Source of the DNA: Actinomycetota bacterium
GTDB taxonomy: Bacteria > Actinomycetota > Actinomycetes > Actinomycetales > Microbacteriaceae
DNA: 64,000 bases
Assembly: GCA_009704945.1 (NCBI GenBank)
Contig: WLDG01000001.1
Coordinates: 62,001-126,000 of the forward strand
Direction: 5' to 3'
The position numbers and the translations under genes were made by a program. The notes under the pieces were generated by a model. The model did no database searches, was not told the DNA's origin, and saw only the letters and a list, made by a program, of their open reading frames with translations. Each line of letters opens with the position of its first letter. Position 1 is the stretch's first letter. Of this stretch, positions 16,656 to 26,321 are shown piece by piece.

Positions 16656-17578
16656 TCGTAGAACTAAGGCAGACAACCACGGCACAGGTCGCAAAGAAAC
16701 TTCAGGAATTGCGTGAAAGTGGCGGTGTTGTTTCGCTAGGCAGAGTTCTCAGTCTCATTGTCGAAACGGACGTTCAGGATTTAGAACAGGCGGTAGAAAC
16801 CGCTAATTCAGCTTCTAAGTTGCATCCTTCACGAATTATTGTGATTGCCAAAAATACAGAAGAGAAAACCTGGCTTGATGCGGAAATTAGAGTCGGAGGA
16901 GACGCGGGGGCTAGTGAAGTCGTAATTCTTCGTGCAAATAATGAAGTTTTGCAGAACATAGAATCGCTTGTCTCAGGGCTGCTCTTGCCAGACGCCCCAA
17001 TCGTTGCTTGGTGGCCAACCTCCGCGCCAGTGAATCTAGGAAGGTCTTCGATTGGAATGATGGCAGGCAGGCGCATCACAGACTCAGCTAGGCAGGAAAA
17101 TCCGGTTAGGTTCCTCAAGGAGCTTGCGCGAAATTATCGTCCAGGCGACGGTGACGCAGCCTGGACTCGAATCACTCTTTGGAGATCCCAATTAGCAGCT
17201 GTGTATGAGGCTCATGTCGATCAAGAAGTCGTCCAGGCTAAGGTTTTTGGATCAGCGGACTCCCCCAGTGCACATTTACTAGCGGCTTGGCTAGGACTAA
17301 AGCTCGGCACCAGAGTGAGCCTCGATTCAACTTCTAACGCAGATCAGGTCTCTGGGATTCGTGGAGTTGAAATAGAGCTATCAAGCGGGAGAATTTCAAT
17401 GACCAGAAAGAATCAGACGGTGACTATTGATCAGCCCGGCCAGCCCATTTCTGCCGGTCTTCTACCCCCAAGAAGCGACCTTGATTGCTTAGTGGAAGAC
17501 CTGAGATTCCTAGGTGAAGATGAAATTTACGCTGAGATCTTGCTGAAAGGGCTTGCGCATGACAATGAAGGTTCATGA
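16652..17578 (+). CDS. opcA: Glucose-6-phosphate dehydrogenase assembly protein OpcA
   Basis: A 308-residue OpcA homologue, a protein that in actinobacteria and cyanobacteria binds glucose-6-phosphate dehydrogenase and affects its oligomeric state and activity. Typical stretches are LPDAPIVAWWPTSAPVNLG, ITDSARQENPVRFLKELA and YRPGDGDAAWTRITLWRSQLAA. There is no recognisable catalytic motif, in keeping with an accessory role. Placement directly between zwf and pgl with 4- and 20-nt overlaps is the standard actinobacterial arrangement. Confidence 0.93.
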   Translation: MIVELRQTTTAQVAKKLQELRESGGVVSLGRVLSLIVETDVQDLEQAVETANSASKLHPSRIIVIAKNTEEKTWLDAEIRVGGDAGASEVVILRANNEVLQNIESLVSGLLLPDAPIVAWWPTSAPVNLGRSSIGMMAGRRITDSARQENPVRFLKELARNYRPGDGDAAWTRITLWRSQLAAVYEAHVDQEVVQAKVFGSADSPSAHLLAAWLGLKLGTRVSLDSTSNADQVSGIRGVEIELSSGRISMTRKNQTVTIDQPGQPISAGLLPPRSDLDCLVEDLRFLGEDEIYAEILLKGLAHDNEGS

Positions 17579-18239
17579 AACTCAGCAAGAGTTGGTGGCT
17601 TCGGTCGCTGCTGAAATCGCTGATTTTATCCGCGACTGCGAAGAAGTGTTCCGCCTGGTTGTGACAGGTGGCGGCCTAGGGATAGCAACCATTGCCGCCC
17701 TTGGACGTCAGGAATTCGATAGAAAAAAACTCAGAATTGTGTTCTGTGATGAGCGATACGTTGATAATGACCAAGAGGATAGAAACGAACATCAGGCCTT
17801 AGAGGCTTGGCCTGGTATTTCCGACTGCCAATTCATCAGGTTTCCAGCACCGGATGGCTCAGCCTTAGCGGCAGCTGAAGATTTCTCAGAGGTCCTGAAG
17901 CAAACTTACGAAACCTCCTCTAGTGATGGAACCTTGTTTGATCTTGTTCTACTTGGAGTCGGTGAAGATGGGCATGTTGCCTCTCTTTTTCCAAACAAGG
18001 AGAACTCAAAATCATGGGTGGTTGCTGAGATCGATTCGCCTAAACCACCTAAGCAAAGGCTGTCCTTGAGTTTTGAAGTCCTAAATAGGGCAACAAAAGT
18101 CTGGTTCGTAGTTGGGGGCCAAGCCAAAGCGGAAATCGTAAATAAGTTGAATCAAGGGGCTGATTTACCAGCGAACAAAGTCAAGGGTTTTGAGGAGACA
18201 ACCTGGTGGGTTGATAGAGCCCTTAGCGACGCGCTTTAG
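17559..18239 (+). CDS. pgl: 6-phosphogluconolactonase
   Basis: About 226 residues; hydrolyses 6-phosphogluconolactone after the Zwf step. The NagB/lactonase fold motifs are present: LVVTGGGLGIATIAAL near the N-terminus, IVFCDERYVDNDQEDRNE (typical DERxVxxxxxxSN, here with RNE), and DLVLLGVGEDGHVASLFP with the catalytic His. TTG 17553, ATG 17559 and ATG 17565 are all in frame; ATG 17559 has GAAAGG eight bases upstream. It overlaps opcA by 20 nt and its last 17 bases overlap the convergent rbpA. gnd (6-phosphogluconate dehydrogenase) is not in the window. Confidence 0.93.
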   Translation: MTMKVHETQQELVASVAAEIADFIRDCEEVFRLVVTGGGLGIATIAALGRQEFDRKKLRIVFCDERYVDNDQEDRNEHQALEAWPGISDCQFIRFPAPDGSALAAAEDFSEVLKQTYETSSSDGTLFDLVLLGVGEDGHVASLFPNKENSKSWVVAEIDSPKPPKQRLSLSFEVLNRATKVWFVVGGQAKAEIVNKLNQGADLPANKVKGFEETTWWVDRALSDAL

Positions 18240-18600
18240 CTGCAGCTGCAGCTTTTTCTCTCCTGGCCCTGATGGCTTGCAGTGCCTCGTCAAGAATCTG
18301 CGCCGCCTCAGCATCAGTGCGGCGCTCCTTCACATATGCCAAGTGGGTTTTGTAGGGTTCGATTTTTGAAACAAGTGGCGGGCTGGTTTTGTCTCTTCCA
18401 GCGGGAAATCCACAATGGGGGCAGTCGATCTCTACTGGAATTTCTTCTTCTAAAACAGTAGCGGCAAAAAAAGGATGGGTCTCATGCCCATTCGCGCAGT
18501 AGAAACTTTTAGTGACACGATCAACATGGTGTCCGCGGTCTTTCTCTCCCATTGGTCCTGCGCCAACGCGGGCACCGCGAATTGATGGAGTTGAGGACAT
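18223..18600 (-). CDS. rbpA: RNA polymerase-binding protein RbpA
   Basis: A 125-residue actinobacterial transcription factor that binds RNA polymerase and the housekeeping sigma factor and stabilises open complexes. Seen: N-terminal SIRGARVGAGPMGEKDRG, a central Cys-rich core with Cys34 and CPHCG, and the sigma-interacting C-terminal part YKTHLAYVKERRTDAEAAQILDEAL followed by a basic Ala/Lys/Arg tail. Its start overlaps the secG stop (TAATG). The gene closes the polA-to-rbpA directon and its end overlaps pgl on the other strand. RbpA is confined to actinobacteria, so it fixes the phylum. Confidence 0.93.
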   Translation of the reverse strand: MSSTPSIRGARVGAGPMGEKDRGHHVDRVTKSFYCANGHETHPFFAATVLEEEIPVEIDCPHCGFPAGRDKTSPPLVSKIEPYKTHLAYVKERRTDAEAAQILDEALQAIRARREKAAAAAKARR

Positions 18601-18848
18601 TAGGCCCAGCCGAATCTTGTGAATAGGCCAAGAATAATAATCACAGTTACCCAGACCAGTCCAAGCACAATCGTGATTCGGTTGAGATTGCGCTCCGCTA
18701 CTCCGGATGACTGCATCGAGCTTGTAACGCCGCCTCCAAACATGTCGGCCACACCACCACCGCGTCCTTTGTGGAGCAAGATCATGAGTATGAGCAACAC
18801 GCTTGTGATTGCTAGGAGCACCAAAAGTGCAGTTTGTAAAGCAGCCAT
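18600..18848 (-). CDS. secG: Preprotein translocase subunit SecG
   Basis: An 82-residue membrane protein with two helices (about 4-24 and 60-79) joined by a Gly-rich cytoplasmic loop, LHKGRGGGVADMFGGGVTSS, which is the SecG signature. It is the accessory subunit of the SecYEG protein-export channel. Position downstream of tpiA in gapA-pgk-tpiA-secG is standard for actinobacteria. It begins at ATG 18848, 23 nt after tpiA. Confidence 0.94.
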   Translation of the reverse strand: MAALQTALLVLLAITSVLLILMILLHKGRGGGVADMFGGGVTSSMQSSGVAERNLNRITIVLGLVWVTVIIILGLFTRFGWA

Positions 18849-18871
18849 TATTCCTCCAAAAACCTTGCCAA

Positions 18872-19654
18872 TTATAGAACTATGTGCTTCTTATAACGAG
18901 CAATACCAGCAAACTCGTCGGAATCTAGGGATGCACCCCCTACTAAAACCCCGTCAATGTTGGGTCCCTGCATGAATCCGGCTACATTTACGGACTTAAC
19001 TGAACCGCCGTAAAGAATCCGCACTTGTTCTGCCACCTCTCCGTGCACTTCTTGGATTGCCTTGCGAATTTCCTGGGCGACCTGCTCAGCTTGCTCGGGA
19101 GTTGCCACTTCTCCGGTCCCAATGGCCCAGACAGGTTCATAGGCGACAACGAATTCCTTTAGGGACTCGTGCCCTTGTAGAGCAGCCAAAATTTGGCGCA
19201 CAGGTACTGCACTTGGCCCATGTGATTCAAGCTCAGACTGCGTTTCTCCGACGCAAATGATTGGTGTTAAATTAGCCGAGAAGCAAGCTGCAACTTTTTG
19301 CTGAACCAATTCATCGGTCTCGTTGTGGTATTGACGTCTCTCAGAGTGACCCACCAATACGTACTTGACCGCTAGTTTCGCAAGCATGGACCCCGATATC
19401 TCCCCAGTAAATGCACCTACTGAATGTTGAGAAATGTCCTGCGCTCCAATGTTGAGTTCAAATTTCTCAGCATCGATTAGGGTTTGCGCGCTCCTAAGTG
19501 CCGTAAATGGAGGAAAAACACTTACTTCTACATCCTTAAAATCGTGACCTTTTTCGTTAAGTGTCCAAGCGAGCTTTTGTATGAGCGCGATCGACTGAAG
19601 GTGGTCAAGATTCATTTTCCAGTTCCCGGCAATCAGCGGAATTCTTTCAGTCAT
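18872..19654 (-). CDS. tpiA: Triose-phosphate isomerase
   Basis: A 260-residue TIM-barrel enzyme interconverting dihydroxyacetone phosphate and glyceraldehyde 3-phosphate. Active-site pieces are visible: GNWKMNLDHLQS (Asn/Lys near residue 11-13), YVLVGHSERRQ with the electrophilic His near 100, VVAYEPVWAIGTGEVATPEQ with the catalytic Glu and the flexible loop, and LYGGSVKSVN for phosphate binding. The ATG overlaps the pgk stop by 8 nt. Together with gapA and pgk it forms the lower-glycolysis block. Confidence 0.97.
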   Translation of the reverse strand: MTERIPLIAGNWKMNLDHLQSIALIQKLAWTLNEKGHDFKDVEVSVFPPFTALRSAQTLIDAEKFELNIGAQDISQHSVGAFTGEISGSMLAKLAVKYVLVGHSERRQYHNETDELVQQKVAACFSANLTPIICVGETQSELESHGPSAVPVRQILAALQGHESLKEFVVAYEPVWAIGTGEVATPEQAEQVAQEIRKAIQEVHGEVAEQVRILYGGSVKSVNVAGFMQGPNIDGVLVGGASLDSDEFAGIARYKKHIVL

Positions 19655-20851
19655 TTAGTACCTCTAGTCCAGGCAATGATTTTCCTTCTAAGAACTCTAG
19701 ACTCGCTCCCCCACCAGTCGAGATGTGAGAGTAAGCGTTTTCTGAAAAACCAAGCTTTCTGACCGCTGCTGCGGAGTCTCCGCCTCCAACTACTGAAATC
19801 CCCTCGACCAATGACAATGCTTCGGCCACCACTTTGGTCCCGTTCGCAAAGTTATCGAACTCGAACACGCCCATTGGACCATTCCAGAACACGGTTCTCG
19901 AGGATCGGATCATTGCCGCAAAGTGCTCGGCAGCTGCCGGACCTATGTCTAAACCAATTGCTTCTGAACCAAAACGTGATTCCTCTATTGCTGAAGAGCG
20001 AACAACCTCGTATTCGGCATCTGCTGCAAATCTGTTTGCGACAACGACATCTGTCGGTAGAACTATTTCAACTCCAAGACGTGCTGCCTCATCGAAGAAA
20101 CCGCCAACCCGATCAAGCTGATCGGCCTCCAGAAGGCTTTTACCAACTTTGAGGCCCTGCGAAGCAAGAAATGTAAAGAGCATTCCACCTCCTATAAGTA
20201 GGCGGTCTACCTTGGGCAATAGGTTTTGGATGACTCCGAGCTTGTCTGAAACCTTAGAGCCTCCAAGAACAACGGTATAAGGTCGATCGGGATTCTCAGT
20301 AAGTGTTTGGAGAATATTCAATTCTGCTTGGATTAGTAATCCTGCGAAACTCGGAAGGATTTTTGCGAGTTCATAAACGCTAGCTTGTTTACGATGAGAT
20401 ACTCCAAATCCGTCACTGACGAGCACGTCGCCTAGTGCAGCTAATTCCCGGGCAAACGCCTCTCGAGCGTTAGCATCTTTAGAGGCTTCACCAGAATTGA
20501 ACCGGAGATTTTCAAGAATGAGTGCCTGTCCGTCAGACAGACTCGCTACCGCTTGAGAAACTAGCTCACCAACGGTCTCGCTAACAAATGCGACTTTTGT
20601 CTCAAGTAGTTCCGAAAGCCTGGCCGCTACTGGCGATAGTGAAAAACCATCGTCACGTCCTTCTGGTCTTCCCAGGTGGGAGGCAATGACAAGCTTTGCC
20701 CCTGCTTCTAATAAAAGCTTGATGGTAGGCAGAGCGGCTCGAATCCGGCCATCGTCTGAGATTTGACCCTGGTTGAGAGGAACATTGAAGTCCACTCTAA
20801 GAATCACCCTCTTGCCGCGAAGGTCGCCGGCTTGATCGATGGTTCTGAGCA

Positions 20852-20852
<1 letters not shown>
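19647..20852 (-). CDS. pgk: Phosphoglycerate kinase
   Basis: A 401-residue kinase that makes ATP from 1,3-bisphosphoglycerate. Signature segments are GKRVILRVDFNVPLNQGQ, SHLGRPEGRDDGFSLSPVA, TVVLGGSKVSDKLGV, VFWNGPMGVFEFDNFANGT and VVGGGDSAAAVRKLG. The start is the ATG at 20852-20850, which shares bases with the gapA stop (TAATG); reading further upstream into gapA would add 19 unrelated residues. Gene complete. Confidence 0.97.
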
Positions 20853-21886
<1,034 letters not shown>

Positions 21887-21914
21887 TTATCCACTCGCCT
21901 TTGGGCGGATTGAG

Positions 21915-22532
21915 CTAGCCTAGCAGGAGGGAGCGGCTGTTCACGCTGACAGACCCGAATCTACGTGACACATCCTCCCAATTCACAATGTTCCAGAAGG
22001 CTTTCACGTAGTCTGCCTTGACGTTTTGGTAATCCAGGTAAAAGGCGTGTTCCCACATGTCCAACATCAATAGAGGGATGCTGCCCATAGCCAGGTTTCC
22101 TTGCTGATCGTAAAGCTGCCCAATAATCAGGCGATTGCCCAAGGCATCCCAAGCTAGATATGCCCAACCAGAACCTTGAATTCCAAGTGCCGCTGCTACA
22201 AAGTGATTCTTGAACATCTCAAATGATCCGAAGTACTCAGTCAATGCTGCCGCTAGTTCACTACTTGGTTCGCCTGAGTGAGGGCTAAGGTTCTCCCAGA
22301 AAATTGAATGATTCACGTGGCCACCTAGGTTAAATGCCAGGTCCTTCTGCAGTTTAGGCAAATTGGAAAAGTTATTTGTTTCGCGGGCCTCGGCCATTGC
22401 CTCTGAAGCTGCGTTAGCACCAGTGACATAGGCCTGGTGGTGCTTGGAGTGATGTAACTCCATGATTCTTGCTGAAATGTGCGGTTCTAGCGCGGAGTAA
22501 TCGTACTTAAGTTCTGGAAGTTTGTAGTTCAT
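21915..22532 (-). CDS. sodA: Superoxide dismutase (Fe/Mn family)
   Basis: A 205-residue cytosolic superoxide dismutase. The four metal ligands are present: His27 (LHHSKHHQAY), His75 (GGHVNHSIFW), Asp158 and His162 (LDMWEHAFYLDY). The sequence does not let me decide between Fe and Mn. It lies between whiA and gapA, interrupting the whiA-gapA-pgk-tpiA order of many actinobacteria. No signal peptide is seen, so the enzyme stays in the cytosol unless exported by another route. Confidence 0.95.
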   Translation of the reverse strand: MNYKLPELKYDYSALEPHISARIMELHHSKHHQAYVTGANAASEAMAEARETNNFSNLPKLQKDLAFNLGGHVNHSIFWENLSPHSGEPSSELAAALTEYFGSFEMFKNHFVAAALGIQGSGWAYLAWDALGNRLIIGQLYDQQGNLAMGSIPLLMLDMWEHAFYLDYQNVKADYVKAFWNIVNWEDVSRRFGSVSVNSRSLLLG

Positions 22533-22544
22533 TGTTACCTCTCT

Positions 22545-22558
22545 AGCTATTTTTAGCT
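22545..22558. promoter_or_regulatory. Short stem-loop upstream of sodA
   Basis: AGCTATTTTTAGCT: a 5-base inverted repeat AGCTA/TAGCT around four T (A on the sense strand), located between the whiA stop and the sodA ribosome site (GAGAGG). It could be an operator half-site pair or a small mRNA hairpin; it is short, so chance is possible. Confidence 0.25.
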
Positions 22559-22573
22559 CTTTTGGTCGCTTAT

Positions 22574-23551
22574 TTATTCCTCGAGAAGATCTGGAATCGC
22601 AGACTCAGTGTCCGGAATTCCTAACTCGGCGGCCCTTCTATCTGCTGTTGCTAACAGTCTTCGAATTCGACCTGCAACGGCATCTTTTGTCATTGGCGGC
22701 TCGGCCAAGCGACCAAGTTCATCGAGCGAAGCATCCTTGTGCTTCAACCTAAGCTCACCGGCATACTTCAAATGATTTGGTGCCTCGGGTCCAAGGATCT
22801 CTAGTGCTCTTTGAACTCGAGCACTTGCGGCTACTGCTGCTTGTGCGCTTCTTCGCAGGTTTGCGTCATCAAAGTTGGCAAGTCGATTGGCAGTACCCCG
22901 AACCTCTCTTCGGTTACGAAGCTCTTCCCATTTATCAACCTGATCAATGCAACCCATTTCTCTCAAAAGGTCAGCAATTCCCTCACCGTCTCGAACCACA
23001 ACTCTAAAGACATTCCTAACTTCCCTTGCTTTAGCATTGACCCCTAGTCGACGAGCAACTCCCACTAAAGCCATGGCCGATTCATTACCTGGTGCTACAA
23101 CCTCTAGTGATGTTGAACGTCCAGGATCCGTAAGAGTGCCTTGTGCCAAGAAGGCCCCACGCCAGATTGCTCTTGCTTCATCCATGGTTGATGAAACAAG
23201 AGTTGAGGGTAAACCACGAACAGGACGTCCGCGATTGTCGATCAAGCCTGTTTGGCGAGCGAGGAGCTCGCCGTCACGCATGACTCTTATTTGGTATCCG
23301 TTAGTTCGCCTAAGTCCACCAGCTTGCACTACGCTCACTTCAGCAGTAATGCCATAGAGCTCGGAAATTGCTTTCGCGATTCGCTTAGCAACACTGGCCG
23401 ACTCTATTTCTACTTCGATTGCTATTCGACCAGAGATTAAATGGAGTCCTCCGCAAAATCTAAGAATCGTTGCAAGTTCGGCAGCGCGAACTAAGCCGTT
23501 TACGGGTTGTACCCTGGCGAGCTCTTCCTTGATCGACTGCGTGATTGCCAC
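22574..23551 (-). CDS. whiA: DNA-binding regulator WhiA
   Basis: A 325-residue WhiA, with a degenerate LAGLIDADG homing-endonuclease-like N-terminal domain ([39 protein letters not shown]) and a C-terminal helix-turn-helix ([26 protein letters not shown]). In streptomycetes it controls sporulation with WhiB; in non-sporulating actinobacteria it is linked to division and chromosome segregation. The start is GTG 23551, one base after the rapZ stop and preceded by AAGGA; the reading from 23605 would add 18 residues inside rapZ. The usual neighbour yvcK is absent. Confidence 0.94.
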   Translation of the reverse strand: MAITQSIKEELARVQPVNGLVRAAELATILRFCGGLHLISGRIAIEVEIESASVAKRIAKAISELYGITAEVSVVQAGGLRRTNGYQIRVMRDGELLARQTGLIDNRGRPVRGLPSTLVSSTMDEARAIWRGAFLAQGTLTDPGRSTSLEVVAPGNESAMALVGVARRLGVNAKAREVRNVFRVVVRDGEGIADLLREMGCIDQVDKWEELRNRREVRGTANRLANFDDANLRRSAQAAVAASARVQRALEILGPEAPNHLKYAGELRLKHKDASLDELGRLAEPPMTKDAVAGRIRRLLATADRRAAELGIPDTESAIPDLLEE

Positions 23552-23552
23552 T

Positions 23553-24425
23553 CTATTCCTTACCAAGATCTCGATGTGCAACGGTGATAGTAGCATCTGC
23601 AACACGACTTAACCGCCCAGCGATCTCATTTGCTATTGCAACGGACCTATGCTTCCCACCGGTGCAACCAATGGCTATGGTTGCGAATCGCTTGTTCTCG
23701 CTCCGATAACCCTGCAAAACTATTTCCAAGGCCGCCACATAGTTTGCTATAAAACCCTCTACCCCGTCTTGAGACAACACAAACTTGCTGACTGCGGCGT
23801 CGTTACCGGTGAGAGCTCTGAGCTTCTCGTCCCAGTGTGGATTTGGAATAAATCGTGCATCAGCAACGATGTCGGCGTCGACCGGAGTACCGTACTTGAA
23901 TCCAAAGCTGATTATGTTTACTCGCAAGAAATTGGCATTTTCTGAAAAAGCTTCGGCGACTCTATTGGTCAGTTGATGAACATTGGAATCAGACGTGTCA
24001 AAAATCAGATCAGCGCTCTCACGAAGTCCAATGAGTTCAGCACGCTCTCGGGCTATTCCGTCAATAATGGTCCCGGTGCCCTGTAGTGGATGCGGTCTTC
24101 TGACGGATTCAAATCTCTTAACCAGGGCAGCGTCGCTGGCCTCTAAAAAGAGCAGTCGAACAGAAATTTCTCGATTTTTGAGATCGTTAATCCTGCTTTG
24201 TAGTTCAGAGAAGAACTCCCCACCTCTAACGTCTGTAATCACCGCAATCTTGGGTAGCTTAGCTTTGCTCAGAGCAAACAAGTCACTCATGGGACCGAGC
24301 ATCTGTGGCGGGAGATTGTCAATCACGTACCAGCCTTGGTCCTCCAAGGCATTACCCACCGTGGAACGACCTGCCCCCGACATGCCTGTTACAACAAGTA
24401 ACTCCGGTTTACGTTTGGTGTCCAT
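23553..24425 (-). CDS. rapZ: RapZ-family nucleotide-binding protein
   Basis: A 290-residue RapZ/YvcJ protein. The P-loop GMSGAGRST is at about residues 14-22, followed by [12 protein letters not shown], and the C-terminal domain ends with the family motif [16 protein letters not shown]. In E. coli RapZ binds regulatory RNAs of glucosamine 6-phosphate synthesis; in Gram-positives the cellular role is less clear. It sits between uvrC and whiA, which is the conserved setting of this family, and is separated from uvrC by 51 bases with no evident structure. Confidence 0.93.
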   Translation of the reverse strand: MDTKRKPELLVVTGMSGAGRSTVGNALEDQGWYVIDNLPPQMLGPMSDLFALSKAKLPKIAVITDVRGGEFFSELQSRINDLKNREISVRLLFLEASDAALVKRFESVRRPHPLQGTGTIIDGIARERAELIGLRESADLIFDTSDSNVHQLTNRVAEAFSENANFLRVNIISFGFKYGTPVDADIVADARFIPNPHWDEKLRALTGNDAAVSKFVLSQDGVEGFIANYVAALEIVLQGYRSENKRFATIAIGCTGGKHRSVAIANEIAGRLSRVADATITVAHRDLGKE

Positions 24426-24476
24426 CTCTCCCCTGCCAGGACAAGGTTACAGCTTTCTAATCTCGGGCGTGTCGGA

Positions 24477-26321
24477 TTATTCAAAGCTCTTGAGCTGCTC
24501 CACGAGGTTCTTGGCTTGGCTAACACTAAATCCCGGCAACCCCGCAATTTCTTCAGCACTTGCGGCTTTGAGCCGCTTAATTGAGCCGAATTTCTTTATC
24601 AGTAACCTCACCTTTGCCTCACCAAGCCCAGGGAGCTCGAGCAAGGTTGAAGAAATCCCACCACTTCTCTTAGCTCTTTGTGCCGTTATGGCAAATCGGT
24701 GCGCTTCATCTCTTATTCGTTGAAGGAGGAATAGCTCTTCAGATGCTCGAGGGAACACAATCGGATTGTCGCTGTGAGTCGTGTAGACCTCTTCCAAACG
24801 TTTCGCCAACGTAGCGATGGTGATGTCCTCGATTCCAGCATCGGCTAGAGCTTTTGCCGAGGCATTTCTTTGCGGTATTCCTCCATCAATCAAAATCAGA
24901 CTCGGACGGTAAGCAAACTTCTCGGATTTTTCCTCTTCCAGGTATTTAAGTCTTCGTCGTAAAACTTGGTATAGGGCCTCCGTGTCATCCATACTTTCGA
25001 GATTAAATTTTCGATACTGGTTCTTCTTAGGCAGCCCATCTTCAAAAACAACCATGGATCCAACGGTGCCAGTCCCGGCTAAATGGGAGATGTCAAAACA
25101 TTCAATTCGCAAGGGAGCCATTGGCATTTCTAGGGTTTTTTTGATGCCAGCCAGGGCGTCAGCCCTAGCGGAGAAATCTGCAGTTCGCTTTAGCTTGTAG
25201 CTCTGTAGAGACTGCTGGGCATTAGTTGCAACAGTTTTCGCCAGAACTGCTTTTTCTCCCCGTTGCGCTACTTGTACTTCAGATTTGGAACCACGAAGCG
25301 AAGAGAGCCATTGGCTGATTTCATTGCTATCAGAAGGTAGTGAGGGTACGTAAATAACCTTGGGTATCTCTATTGGCTCTCCAACTCTAGGTGGTGTATA
25401 AATCTGGTTAATTACATACTCAATCAGCTCAGAGTCCGACCTATCGAGCTCTAGGTCGACGACCATTCCTCTTGCTCCTCTGATTCGCCCACCCCTGACA
25501 TTGAAGATCGCAACGGCCGCGGACAGCTCATCTCTTGCTAATCCTATGAAATCCGCATCTGTGTGGTCTGCCAAGACAACCGTTGATTTCTCGAGCACCT
25601 TTTCCAGCGCTTGAATGTCATCCCGGAAATTAGCGGCAGCTTCGTAATTCTCCTTCTCACTCATCTCTTGCATCTTGACCTTTAGGTCTTCGACAAAGGA
25701 TTCATCACCAGCTGAGATGAAAGACCCTAGCTTTCTAGCCAGTGCTTTATGCGCTGACAATTCAATTCTGGATACGCAGGGAGCACTGCATTTGCCAATG
25801 TCAGCCAATAAGCATGGTCTTTTGGCTCGCTTTGCTCGATCGTAAATCCCTTGAGAGCAGCTTCTGACAGGAAATACTTTCAATAAAGAATCTAATGTTT
25901 CTCTCACGGCCCAAGATTGTGTATATGGGCCGAAGTACTTAACTCCAGGCAGGTCCCTGTTTCTTGTTATGAATGCTCTTGGGACTTCTTCGGACATAGA
26001 AATCGCAAGATATGGGTAGCTCTTATCATCACGAAAGCGAACGTTGTAAGGAGGGTCAAACTGTTTAATCCAGCTGAATTCAAGTTGTAGCGCGTCATAC
26101 TCGGTGTTGACAATAGTCCACTTGACATCACGCGCGGCTCTCAGCATTCGCTGAGTTCGCTCATGGAGCTTGTCCATCTTCCCGAAATAGCTTGTTAGGC
26201 GCGACCTAAGATTTTTTGCTTTTCCTACGTATAACACACGCTCGTTTTCATCAATGAACCTATAGACCCCAGGGTTGGTTGGGATCTCAGAAGTATTGGG
26301 TCGAAAACTTAGTTCAGTCAT
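24477..26321 (-). CDS. uvrC: Excinuclease ABC subunit C
   Basis: A 614-residue UvrC, which makes both incisions in nucleotide excision repair. Domain order: GIY-YIG nuclease at the N-terminus ([20 protein letters not shown], residues 18-37), a UVR segment near 200-235 ([23 protein letters not shown]), the RNase H-like nuclease domain with [20 protein letters not shown], and two helix-hairpin-helix units at the end ([18 protein letters not shown] and [11 protein letters not shown]). ATG overlaps the uvrA stop by 8 nt. All repair subunits are in one operon here. Confidence 0.96.
   Translation of the reverse strand: MTELSFRPNTSEIPTNPGVYRFIDENERVLYVGKAKNLRSRLTSYFGKMDKLHERTQRMLRAARDVKWTIVNTEYDALQLEFSWIKQFDPPYNVRFRDDKSYPYLAISMSEEVPRAFITRNRDLPGVKYFGPYTQSWAVRETLDSLLKVFPVRSCSQGIYDRAKRAKRPCLLADIGKCSAPCVSRIELSAHKALARKLGSFISAGDESFVEDLKVKMQEMSEKENYEAAANFRDDIQALEKVLEKSTVVLADHTDADFIGLARDELSAAVAIFNVRGGRIRGARGMVVDLELDRSDSELIEYVINQIYTPPRVGEPIEIPKVIYVPSLPSDSNEISQWLSSLRGSKSEVQVAQRGEKAVLAKTVATNAQQSLQSYKLKRTADFSARADALAGIKKTLEMPMAPLRIECFDISHLAGTGTVGSMVVFEDGLPKKNQYRKFNLESMDDTEALYQVLRRRLKYLEEEKSEKFAYRPSLILIDGGIPQRNASAKALADAGIEDITIATLAKRLEEVYTTHSDNPIVFPRASEELFLLQRIRDEAHRFAITAQRAKRSGGISSTLLELPGLGEAKVRLLIKKFGSIKRLKAASAEEIAGLPGFSVSQAKNLVEQLKSFE

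Noticed and set aside
18238..18257. AGCTGCAGCTGCAGCT repeat as a regulatory palindrome
   Set aside because: It encodes the Ala/Lys tail of RbpA and is explained by repeated GCA/GCT codons.
23983..24723. 246-residue plus-strand frame across rapZ and uvrC
   Set aside because: Lies antisense to two well-recognised genes, is low-complexity (Ser/Leu/Arg rich), has no recognisable domain and no ribosome site.
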